From the NCBI RefSeq assembly GCF_030009775.1, contig NZ_JASCTH010000033.1:25141-70712 (forward strand): 45,572 bases of DNA, in the 5' to 3' direction. This document shows, one piece after another, positions 7,799-14,758 of the stretch (position 1 is its first letter; each line of letters opens with the position of its first letter). This DNA is from Actinoplanes sandaracinus (GTDB taxonomy: Bacteria; Actinomycetota; Actinomycetes; Mycobacteriales; Micromonosporaceae). The notes under the pieces are model-generated. The model had not been told where the DNA came from, searched no databases, and was given only the letters and a program-made list of their open reading frames with translations. Made by a program: the position numbers and the translations under genes.

Positions 7799-10700
7799 AT
7801 GAGAGCTTGGAAGATCCTGCTGGTCACCGGTCTGCTGATCACCTGTCCCGCGATCCCGGCGCGGGCCGCCGACCTCCCCGCCCCGGTCCTGGCCTACGAG
7901 TTCGACACCGACCCGGGCGGCGGCGTCATCACCGACAGCTCCGGCAACGGCCTCGACGGCACCCTGGTCAACAGTGCGACCGCGGCATTCCAGGACGGTG
8001 CGCTGCGACTGCCGGGCGGCTCCCCCACCGGGAACGGCGCCTACGTCACCATCCCCCGCGAAGCCCTCGAAGGCCCCACCGACCTGACCGTGTCGGCCCG
8101 CGTGAAGTGGGACGGCACCACCGCGCCCTGGCAGTGGATCTATGCGCTCGGCAAGGACACCGGCCGCTACCTGTTCACCACGCCCCACCACGGGGACGGC
8201 AAGCTGCGCACCGCCGTCACCAAGGACTCCGCAGGCGCGGAGGCACAGGTCACCGGCTATGCGGCCCTGCCCTCGAACGTGTGGAAGACCCTCACCGTCA
8301 CCCTCGGCGGCGGGCACGTCACCACGTACCTCGACGGGGTCGCCGTTGCGCGGGCAGCGACCACGGTGACCGCCGCGGATCTCCTGGACGCCGCGACCAC
8401 GTCGGCCGGTTTCATCGGGAAGTCGTTCTACCCGGACCCGCTCTTCGGCGGCGCCGTCGACTCGTTCCGGATCTACGGCACGGCGCTGGACGCGGGGCAG
8501 GTGGCACGGGAGTTCGGCGGCACACCGCCGGCCGCGGCCGGCCTCGCGCAGACCGCGTTCGACGTGCGGACCACGATCGGCACGGCGCCGTCCCTGCCGG
8601 CCACCGTGAGATCCCGGTTCACCGACGGGTACGACCGGGACGTCCCGGTCGACTGGGCGGCCGTCGACCCCACGGCGTACGCGCGGCGCGGCGCCTTCAC
8701 CGTGACCGGCGCCGCGGCCGGGCTGCCGGTGACCGCCACGGTCACCGTGATCCGCGAGGGCGAGCTCACCATCGACCTCGCCCGGACCACCGGCGCCTTC
8801 CACGGCGGAGCCTCCGGAACCCTCTACGGGCTGTACGGCGACGGCGTCCCCACCAACAACCTGATCGAGGGCATGCACCTGCGCACCGTCTCGACCAAGG
8901 CACAGGACGGCCCGCAGCACCCCGGCGCCGACGCCCTCGAAGTGGTCAAGCCGCTGGCCGACAGCACCGGCGGCGACGTCTACGTCTACATGACCGACAT
9001 CCACCGCGGTTTCCCGTACCAGTGGCCGGGCAGCACCCCGGCGGAGAAGCTGACCGCCTTCAAGGACAAGATCGCCAAGCAGGTCGACCAGGTCCTCCAG
9101 CTCGACGCCTCCTACCGGGACCGGATCGTCTTCGTGCCGTTCAACGAGCCCGAGGGCAACATGTTCGGCACCGGCGAGTGGAGCTACGACGGGGTCAGCT
9201 GGCTCAGCGACCCGGACGACTTCTTCCGGGCCTGGGACGACGTCCACGCCCTGATCAAGGCGAGGATTCCGGCCGCACGGATCGCCGGACCGAACACCAG
9301 CATCCTGTACGAGCAGGTCAAGGGGTTCCTGGAGCACACGGTCACAGCCGGAACCGTTCCGGACGTGATCACCTGGCACGAGCTCAGCCACCCCGAGGCG
9401 GTCCGGGAGAGCGTCGCGAAGTACCGCGCCTGGGAGACCGCGATCATCGGGCGCGAGCTGCCGATCAACATCAACGAGTACGCGTTCAACTACCACACCT
9501 CGGTGCCCGGCCAGATGATCCAGTGGATCTCGGCGATCGAGGAGTCCAAGGTCGACGCCGACATCGCCTACTGGAACATCGACGGCAACCTGTCCGACTC
9601 GGCGGTGCAGGCCAACCGGGGCAACGGGCAGTGGTGGCTCTACAACGCGTACGGCGGCATGACCGGCGACACCGTGAAGGTGACGCCGCCGTACCCGGGC
9701 CGCAACTACTCGCTGCAGGGCGTCGCCACCCTCGACAAGGACCGCCGGCAGGCACGCGCCATCTTCGGCGGGACGACCGGCGCCGGGTACATCCGTTTCG
9801 ACAACGTCCCGAAGAACCTCGGCCCGACGGTGCACGCCTGGATCCGGGAGATCGGCTGGACCGGGCAGGTCGGCGACTCGGCCCCGCCACGGCTGATCGC
9901 CGAGAAGGACGTCAAGGTCGTCGACGGGGCGGTCGCCTTCGAGTTCGACGAACTGATCGAGTCCTCGGCGTACGAGATCGTCCTCGCCCCCGCCGGGAAG
10001 GCCTCCGCGGCGAAGACGCCGACCGTGTGGCAGGGGTCGTTCGAGGCCGAGGACGCGAAGTACACCGGCGGCGGCTACAGCCGCAACGGGCCGGAGGGTT
10101 CGCCGTCGGACGTGTCGAAGTTCTACACCTCGGGCGGCTTCAACGTCGGCGGCCTGCGCACCGGCAGTGACGGTGTCCTCGATTTCACCGTCGACGTACC
10201 CGCCGACGGCAGCTACGACCTGAGTGTCTTCGCGAACTCGCTCAACACCTTCGACCGGGTGCGCGAGCAGGGGCCGACCAACGTGTTCCTGCGCGTCGAC
10301 GGCGGCGCCGAGCAGGAGGTCTTCCTGCCGCTCGGCTACAAGTGGGTGGTCTGGGACCACAGCGACACCAAGGTCACGCTCACCAAGGGCACGCACACCA
10401 TCTCGCTCGCGGCGAAGAGCCTGGACGGCACGAAGGCCACCAAGGGGGACGCGATCGTCGACCGGATCACCCTCGCCCTGCCGAATCCGGCCGCGAAGAC
10501 CGACGTCTACGAGGCCGAACTGGCCGAACTCGACCACGCCCGCTCCATCACCGGCGGGGCCGCGCTGGGCCGAGGCGGGACGGCGACCTTCTGGGTGTAC
10601 TCCAAGGCCGACACCTCGTCGCTGGTTGAAGCGGTGACCAGCGGAAACGTGAAGATCACGGTGAACGGCACCGCGGTCGAGGGCCGGAAGCCGGCGGTCT

Positions 10701-11293
10701 CGCTGACCGGCGGCGTCAACAAGATCGTGGTGACCGGCACGTCACGCGACAGCACGATCGACCGGCTCGACGTGCGCCGGGCCGACACCGCGCTGCCCTC
10801 GGTATCCTACGAGGCCGAGGACGCGGCCCTGTCCGGCACCGCCACGGTCACCGCGAAATCCCTGGCCGGCGGCGGCAAAGCGGTCACCGGCGTGGGCGGT
10901 GAGCCGGGCAACGCCAACACCGTGACGTTCACGCTCACCGCGGCCACGGCCGGGACGTACGCGATGCGGGTCCGCTACTCCAACCCGGAGCAGGCGGTCG
11001 CCACCCACTACAACCCGGACCCCCTCGCCCGGCACGCGGACATCACGATCAACGGGGGTACGGCGAAGCGGGTGCTCTTCCCGCACAGCTTCCACGACAA
11101 CAACTTCTGGGAACTGACCGTGCCGGTCGCGCTCGCGAAGGGCCGCAACACGGTCTCGTTCGCGTCGGCCGAACTGCCGAACTTCGACGGCGCCACGTAC
11201 GCCTCGGCCACCTGGCCGGACGTGCTGCTCCGGTCGAAGTACGCGCCGGTGATCGACAAGGTGACGGTGACGCCGTACAGCGTCGCCCGTTGA
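7799..11293 (+). CDS. secreted multi-domain clan GH-A glycoside hydrolase (LamG, Ig-like, TIM barrel, CBM35/6-like modules)
   Basis: A 1164-residue secreted enzyme. Order: signal peptide (1-24), LamG/concanavalin-like sandwich (about 28-245), Big_4 Ig-like linker (about 250-318), catalytic barrel (about 320-640), a beta-rich domain (640-735), then three carbohydrate-binding-like segments each opening with an EAE motif (about 748, 903 and 1002). The barrel has clan GH-A marks: Asn-Glu-Pro with Glu450 as likely acid/base and ININEYA with Glu560 as likely nucleophile. I do not recognise the GH family; it is closest in style to GH39/GH5-type barrels. The middle EAE segment is short and may be degenerate. 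ATG 7799 has GGAG 6 nt upstream. Substrate is probably a plant cell-wall polysaccharide, and the shared operator with GH43 hints at arabinose-containing polymers. Confidence 0.82.
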   Translation: MRAWKILLVTGLLITCPAIPARAADLPAPVLAYEFDTDPGGGVITDSSGNGLDGTLVNSATAAFQDGALRLPGGSPTGNGAYVTIPREALEGPTDLTVSARVKWDGTTAPWQWIYALGKDTGRYLFTTPHHGDGKLRTAVTKDSAGAEAQVTGYAALPSNVWKTLTVTLGGGHVTTYLDGVAVARAATTVTAADLLDAATTSAGFIGKSFYPDPLFGGAVDSFRIYGTALDAGQVAREFGGTPPAAAGLAQTAFDVRTTIGTAPSLPATVRSRFTDGYDRDVPVDWAAVDPTAYARRGAFTVTGAAAGLPVTATVTVIREGELTIDLARTTGAFHGGASGTLYGLYGDGVPTNNLIEGMHLRTVSTKAQDGPQHPGADALEVVKPLADSTGGDVYVYMTDIHRGFPYQWPGSTPAEKLTAFKDKIAKQVDQVLQLDASYRDRIVFVPFNEPEGNMFGTGEWSYDGVSWLSDPDDFFRAWDDVHALIKARIPAARIAGPNTSILYEQVKGFLEHTVTAGTVPDVITWHELSHPEAVRESVAKYRAWETAIIGRELPININEYAFNYHTSVPGQMIQWISAIEESKVDADIAYWNIDGNLSDSAVQANRGNGQWWLYNAYGGMTGDTVKVTPPYPGRNYSLQGVATLDKDRRQARAIFGGTTGAGYIRFDNVPKNLGPTVHAWIREIGWTGQVGDSAPPRLIAEKDVKVVDGAVAFEFDELIESSAYEIVLAPAGKASAAKTPTVWQGSFEAEDAKYTGGGYSRNGPEGSPSDVSKFYTSGGFNVGGLRTGSDGVLDFTVDVPADGSYDLSVFANSLNTFDRVREQGPTNVFLRVDGGAEQEVFLPLGYKWVVWDHSDTKVTLTKGTHTISLAAKSLDGTKATKGDAIVDRITLALPNPAAKTDVYEAELAELDHARSITGGAALGRGGTATFWVYSKADTSSLVEAVTSGNVKITVNGTAVEGRKPAVSLTGGVNKIVVTGTSRDSTIDRLDVRRADTALPSVSYEAEDAALSGTATVTAKSLAGGGKAVTGVGGEPGNANTVTFTLTAATAGTYAMRVRYSNPEQAVATHYNPDPLARHADITINGGTAKRVLFPHSFHDNNFWELTVPVALAKGRNTVSFASAELPNFDGATYASATWPDVLLRSKYAPVIDKVTVTPYSVAR

Positions 11294-11300
11294 TCTGATC

Positions 11301-11328
11301 GGGGTCCCGGCCGCATGGCCGGGACCCC
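11301..11328 (+). terminator. terminator of the large glycoside hydrolase gene
   Basis: A perfect 12-bp stem (GGGGTCCCGGCC/GGCCGGGACCCC) with a GCAT loop starts 8 bases after the stop codon. Confidence 0.87.
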
Positions 11329-11346
11329 GACGGGTAAACGTCGCGT

Positions 11347-11745
11347 ATGGCTACTCGACGAACGAAGAATCACGAACTGGACGCCGCCGACCGCGACGCG
11401 CTGCCGGACAGCGTGTTCGCGTTCCCGCGTCTGCGCAAGGAACCCCTCAACGACGCGAGCCACGTCCGCAACGCCCTCGCCCGCTTCGACCAGGTCCGCG
11501 ACGTCAGCGACGCCGAACGGGACGAGGCCTTCACGCGGATCCGCAAGGCCGCGCGCAAGTACGGCGTGGAGGTGACCGAGACTCGGTGGCAGCAACTCGG
11601 CAAGCCGACGAAGACGATGAAGTCGTCGGACAAGCCCCGCGAGGGCGCGAGCAAGGCCGAGCTCTACGCCAAGGCGAAGGACCGCGGGATCGCCGGCCGC
11701 TCGACCATGACGAAGGCCGAGTTGCTGCGAGCCCTGCAACGCTGA
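11347..11745 (+). CDS. small basic protein with DUF6582-like body and Rho-N/SAP-like C-terminus
   Basis: A 132-residue cytoplasmic protein of unknown function. The N-terminal part (MATRRTKNHELDAADRDALP, then FAFPRLRKEPLNDASHVRNA) resembles a small actinobacterial family where HVRNALARF is conserved. The tail (about 98-132, SKAELYAKAKDRGIAGRSTM then TKAELLRAL) resembles the helix-extended-loop-helix of SAP/Rho N-terminal modules, which bind nucleic acid. I infer a nucleic-acid-associated role without proof. It has its own terminators on both sides and so is monocistronic. No strong Shine-Dalgarno sequence precedes the ATG (only GGGTAAACG). Confidence 0.75.
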   Translation: MATRRTKNHELDAADRDALPDSVFAFPRLRKEPLNDASHVRNALARFDQVRDVSDAERDEAFTRIRKAARKYGVEVTETRWQQLGKPTKTMKSSDKPREGASKAELYAKAKDRGIAGRSTMTKAELLRALQR

Positions 11746-11750
11746 TCGAC

Positions 11751-11776
11751 GGCCCGCCGGCCCCGTCCGGCGGGCC
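11751..11776 (+). terminator. terminator after the small basic protein gene
   Basis: A 10-bp perfect stem (GGCCCGCCGG/CCGGCGGGCC) with a 6-nt loop is followed by TCTT, 5 bases past the stop. Confidence 0.85.
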
Positions 11777-11791
11777 TCTTCGTGGATCACG

Positions 11792-11836
11792 AACTGGTCC
11801 AACCAGTTGACGGGTTGACGTGATGGTGGGCACACT
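11792..11836 (+). promoter_or_regulatory. FadR-type operator and promoter of the ether-lipid operon
   Basis: AACTGGTCCAACCAGTT (11792-11808) is a perfect 7-3-7 palindrome and differs from the E. coli FadR consensus (ANCTGGTCNGACCAGNT, from memory) at one defined position. It overlaps a possible -35, TTGACG (11807-11812), with CACACT (11831-11836) as -10 at 18 nt. The start point would then fall at about 11843, making the ATG at 11844 leaderless. The layout fits autorepression by the GntR protein just downstream. Confidence 0.7.
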
Positions 11837-11843
11837 GCCCGGC

Positions 11844-12557
11844 ATGACGTTCGCACCGCTCGACAGGCAGTCCGTCTCGGACCAGGTGTTCGGCCGGCTT
11901 CGTGACGCCGTTCTCGGCGGCCGCTACGCGGCCGGCGACGCCCTGCCCAGCGAACGGGAGCTGGCCCGCTCCTTCGGGGTCAACCGGCACGCGATCCGGG
12001 AGGCGCTGCGCCGCCTCCAGCAACTCGGCCTCGTCCGGGTCAGTCAGGGCGGCGCCACCCGCGTCCTGGACTGGCGGGCCACCGCCGGCCTCGACCTGGC
12101 CATGGCGCTCACCCAGGCCGGCGACGTGCTGCCGGTCCCCACCCTGGCCCGCGACGTGATGGAGATGCGGGTCAGCATCGGCGCCGACGCGGCCCGCCTC
12201 TGCGCTCTCCGCGCGACCCCATCGGCTCGCGCGGCGGTGGCCGAAGCCGTCGAGGCCTACGCCGCCGCGGTCCCCGACCTGGCCGCCATGGGCGTGGCCG
12301 ACCTGGCCGTGTGGCGGCGCATCATCGAGGGCTCCGGCAACATCGCCTACCTGCTGGCCTACAACAGCCTCACCTCCGGCGACCTGGCCGTCGGCCACGT
12401 GCCGCCCCACCTGCGGGCCGCCGAGCTGCTCGACGTCGCCGCCCACCGCCGGCTCGCCTCGCTGATCGACACCGGCGACGCCACCGGCGCGGAGCGGGCG
12501 GCCCGGGCGCTGCTCACCCCTGTAGTCGGTTCCGAACAGAAGGCCGAACGCCGATGA
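11844..12557 (+). CDS. FadR-subfamily GntR transcriptional regulator
   Basis: A 237-residue regulator: an N-terminal GntR winged helix (about 5-70, with PSERELARSFGVNRHAIREA as the recognition region) and a helical FCD/FadR-like effector domain (about 90-230). FCD domains usually bind a metal plus carboxylic acid or an acyl ligand. The start could also be GTG 11820 or ATG 11823; ATG 11844 is chosen because it begins at the conserved PLDRQSVSDQV segment and fits a leaderless transcript. Its stop overlaps the start of the next gene by 4 nt (ATGA), so it heads a three-gene operon with an AGMO-like enzyme and a lysoplasmalogenase. It probably senses a lipid-derived ligand and represses from the palindrome just upstream. 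Confidence 0.85.
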   Translation: MTFAPLDRQSVSDQVFGRLRDAVLGGRYAAGDALPSERELARSFGVNRHAIREALRRLQQLGLVRVSQGGATRVLDWRATAGLDLAMALTQAGDVLPVPTLARDVMEMRVSIGADAARLCALRATPSARAAVAEAVEAYAAAVPDLAAMGVADLAVWRRIIEGSGNIAYLLAYNSLTSGDLAVGHVPPHLRAAELLDVAAHRRLASLIDTGDATGAERAARALLTPVVGSEQKAERR

Positions 12558-13381
12558 TTCCCGCCGTCCTCTACGCCGTACCCGCGTTCCTGCTGCTCAT
12601 AGTCATGGAACTGCTGTCGTTCCGGTTCCTGCCGGACGACTCCGAGCGTGGCTACGAAGCCCGCGACACCGCCACCAGCCTGTCCATGGGCCTCGGCAGC
12701 CAGATCATCGGCGTGCCGTGGAAACTCGTCACCGCGGTCGCGTTCGCCGGGCTCTACGTGCTCAGCCCCTTCCAGCTCGACCCGCACGACTGGTGGGTGT
12801 GGGTGCTGCTGTTCTTCGCCGACGACCTCGCCTACTACTGGTTCCACCGGCTGCACCACGAGGTGCGGGTGTTCTGGGCCGGCCACGTGGTGCACCACTC
12901 CAGCCAGTTCTTCAACCTGTCCACCGCGCTGCGGCAGAGCTGGACACCGATGACCTCGCTGCCGTTCTGGCTGGGACTGGCGGCCCTCGGCTTCCCACCG
13001 TGGATGATCTTCCTGCAGCAGTCGATCAGCCTCGCCTACCAGTTCTTCCTGCACACCGAGCGGATCGGCAAACTGCCCCGGCCGATCGAGTGGTTCTTCA
13101 ACACGCCGTCGCACCACCGCGTGCACCACGGCGCGAACGACCCCTACCTGGACCGCAACTACGGCGGCATCCTGATCGTCTGGGACCGGCTCTTCGGCAG
13201 CTTCGAACCCGAGGGCGAACGTGTCCGGTACGGCCTGACCAGCAACATCGAGACGTACAACCCGATCAAGGTCGCGACACACGAGTACGCGGCGATCTGG
13301 CGGGACCTGCGCGGGGCGAAGAACTGGCGGGACCGGGCCGGTTACCTGTTCGGCCGTCCGGGCTGGCAGCCCGCCGCATGA
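12554..13381 (+). CDS. alkylglycerol monooxygenase-like membrane di-iron enzyme (fatty acid hydroxylase superfamily)
   Basis: A 275-residue integral membrane protein with the histidine clusters of the superfamily: H98-RL-HH (101-102), H111-VV-HH (114-115) and HH187-188-RV-HH191-192, plus His167. The stretch from residue 167 (LHTERIGKLPRPIEW...NTPSHHRVHHG) to RYGLTSNIETYNPIKV matches, from memory, eukaryotic alkylglycerol monooxygenase (AGMO/TMEM195) far better than sterol desaturases. AGMO cleaves the ether bond of alkylglycerols using O2 and tetrahydropterin. The next gene is a lysoplasmalogenase, which cleaves vinyl-ether lipids, so ether-lipid breakdown is the likely role. The start overlaps the regulator stop (ATGA). 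Activity on a sterol or carotenoid remains possible. Confidence 0.85.
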   Translation: MIPAVLYAVPAFLLLIVMELLSFRFLPDDSERGYEARDTATSLSMGLGSQIIGVPWKLVTAVAFAGLYVLSPFQLDPHDWWVWVLLFFADDLAYYWFHRLHHEVRVFWAGHVVHHSSQFFNLSTALRQSWTPMTSLPFWLGLAALGFPPWMIFLQQSISLAYQFFLHTERIGKLPRPIEWFFNTPSHHRVHHGANDPYLDRNYGGILIVWDRLFGSFEPEGERVRYGLTSNIETYNPIKVATHEYAAIWRDLRGAKNWRDRAGYLFGRPGWQPAA

Positions 13382-13965
13382 TCCTCCCGTTGTTCGTCGC
13401 CGTCGCGGTGGCGGAGGTCGTCGCGGTGGCGGCCGACTGGACCGCGGTGCAGTGGGTGGCGAAACCACTGCTCGGGCCGCTGCTCATCGCCTACATGTTC
13501 CAGCGTGGACAGCGGGACCTGGTGACCGTGGCGCTCGGGTTCGCCACCGCCGGGGACATCGCCCTGCTCGTGCCGGGGCAGACCGCGTTCCTCGCCGGAA
13601 TGGGGTTCTTCCTCGGCGCGCAGGCTTGCTTCCTGGTGGCGTTCCTGCGGCGCCGCCCGCCACAACGGTGGGCGTTCGCGGGCTACGGGGTGCTCTGGGC
13701 GCTGGCGAACATCCTGTTGTGGGAGCGGCTGGGTGCTCTGCGCGTACCCGTGCTGATCTATAGCCTCGCGCTGACCGCGATGGCGGCGGCAGCGGCTGGG
13801 TTGTCCCGGCGGGTCGCCGCCGGGGGTCTGCTCTTCCTCGTCTCCGACCTGCTGATCGGGCTCGGCGCGGCGGGCATCCGGCCGCCGGCGCACGGCGTCC
13901 TCGTCATGACGACCTACGCCGCCGCGCTCGCCCTGATCACCACCGGCTGGGTGCGGCGGCGGTGA
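13378..13965 (+). CDS. YhhN family lysoplasmalogenase (TMEM86-like)
   Basis: A 195-residue polytopic membrane protein of the YhhN/TMEM86 family, with about seven to eight hydrophobic helices. Recognisable family features are KPLLGPLLIAYMFQ near the N-terminus, FATAGDIALL, and FLVSDLLIGL in the C-terminal half; the paired Asp residues in GD and SD are typical of the family. TMEM86B hydrolyses the vinyl-ether bond of lysoplasmalogen to release an aldehyde. ATG 13378 overlaps the TGA of the AGMO-like gene by four bases, so the two are made together. It is the last gene of the operon; the tRNA-like gene follows on the other strand. Confidence 0.85.
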   Translation: MILPLFVAVAVAEVVAVAADWTAVQWVAKPLLGPLLIAYMFQRGQRDLVTVALGFATAGDIALLVPGQTAFLAGMGFFLGAQACFLVAFLRRRPPQRWAFAGYGVLWALANILLWERLGALRVPVLIYSLALTAMAAAAAGLSRRVAAGGLLFLVSDLLIGLGAAGIRPPAHGVLVMTTYAAALALITTGWVRRR

Positions 13966-13975
13966 GGACGGGCGA

Positions 13976-14052
13976 GGGAGGGCCGGCCGGATTCGAACCG
14001 GCGTCTCCCGTCTTGCAGAACGATGCGACGACCTCTGCGCTACGAGCCCTCC
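13976..14052 (-). tRNA. unusual tRNA-like gene, probable anticodon GCA (Cys)
   Basis: The strand read leftwards has tRNA marks: TA before a D-arm (GCG/CGC with GG in the loop), the loop CTGCAAG giving anticodon GCA, and a TTCGAAT T-loop on a CCGG/CCGG stem. It departs from the canon. Ten nucleotides precede the TA dinucleotide instead of seven, and 14 rather than 12 nucleotides separate the T-loop from the discriminator. This fits a 10-bp acceptor (GGAGGGC paired, a T-G wobble, one C-C mismatch, one G-C) plus a 4-bp T-stem. The anticodon stem pairs poorly unless the loop is 6 or 8 nt. No CCA is encoded. It could be an allo-tRNA-like molecule or a decaying copy. Confidence 0.55.
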
Positions 14053-14151
14053 CCCGCGCCGGTGATCCTAGTCGTCAGAAGCCGCGGCGTACGGGCGGCT
14101 CTCGGCTGCCGTAGCGGCGGGAAGGGTCGTAGCCGGCGGGATCGCGGGTGG

Positions 14152-14505
14152 TCAGTGGGCCAGGAGGACCGGGATCAGAGCCAGCACGGCGGGGACGGTC
14201 TGCACATAGATGATGCGGCGGCTGGCGGTCAGGGCTCCGACGATGCCGGCGATCGCCACACAGATGAGGAAGAAGACGACGACCCCGAACCCGCCGCCGG
14301 CCAGGCCCCAGATGAGGCCGGCGGCCAGGAAGCCGTTGTAGAGGCCCTGGTTGAGGCCGAGGACGCGGGTCTGCTCAGCGAACTCCGGCGTCAGGTTGAA
14401 GGCCTTCCGGCCCCGCGGCTTGGTCCAGAGGAACATCTCCAGGACCGCGATGTACACGTGGAGGAGCGCCACGACCGCGGCCAGGACGTTCCCGATGATC
14501 AGCAT
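14152..14505 (-). CDS. DUF1304 small membrane protein
   Basis: A 117-residue membrane protein with four predicted helices, typical in length and order for DUF1304 (YwjI-like). The motif HVYIAVLEMFLWTKPRGRKAF near the N-terminus and NQGLYNGFLAAGLIWGL in the middle are hallmarks of the family. Function is not established. The frame is open upstream to about 14598, but ATG 14505 opens directly with the first membrane helix; a GGAGGG lies about 13 nt upstream, a loose spacing. It is divergent from the aminoacyl-lipid synthase gene. Confidence 0.85.
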   Translation of the reverse strand: MLIIGNVLAAVVALLHVYIAVLEMFLWTKPRGRKAFNLTPEFAEQTRVLGLNQGLYNGFLAAGLIWGLAGGGFGVVVFFLICVAIAGIVGALTASRRIIYVQTVPAVLALIPVLLAH

Positions 14506-14758
14506 GGGACGGACACTACCCTCCGGCCGGAGCGGGCCCGCGTCGTGTGCTCGGGCGGAGCGATCCGGCCCGTCCGACGGCGGGTGGGGACCCCCCATCC
14601 GGCGGGGATGGACCTCGCTACGGGTCTACCGAAAGGAGGAGACAAGTCTGCTCGACGGCCGATACCCGCCTTGCGCGGTGATGACAAGCTCTCAACGGTC
14701 CGGCTGATCTTGACGCTCCACCAGATCACTCGTGACAGCAGCGATCGGGGGAGATGAA

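Noticed and set aside
7538..10537. A 999-codon open frame opposite the giant hydrolase
   Set aside because: Composition is typical of the antisense frame of high-GC genes, with no domain, ribosome site or sensible start; the rightward gene has signal peptide and catalytic motifs.
14608..14757. A 49-codon upstream frame ending one base before the synthase start
   Set aside because: Weak ribosome site and no recognisable content; could be a leader peptide but I cannot support it.
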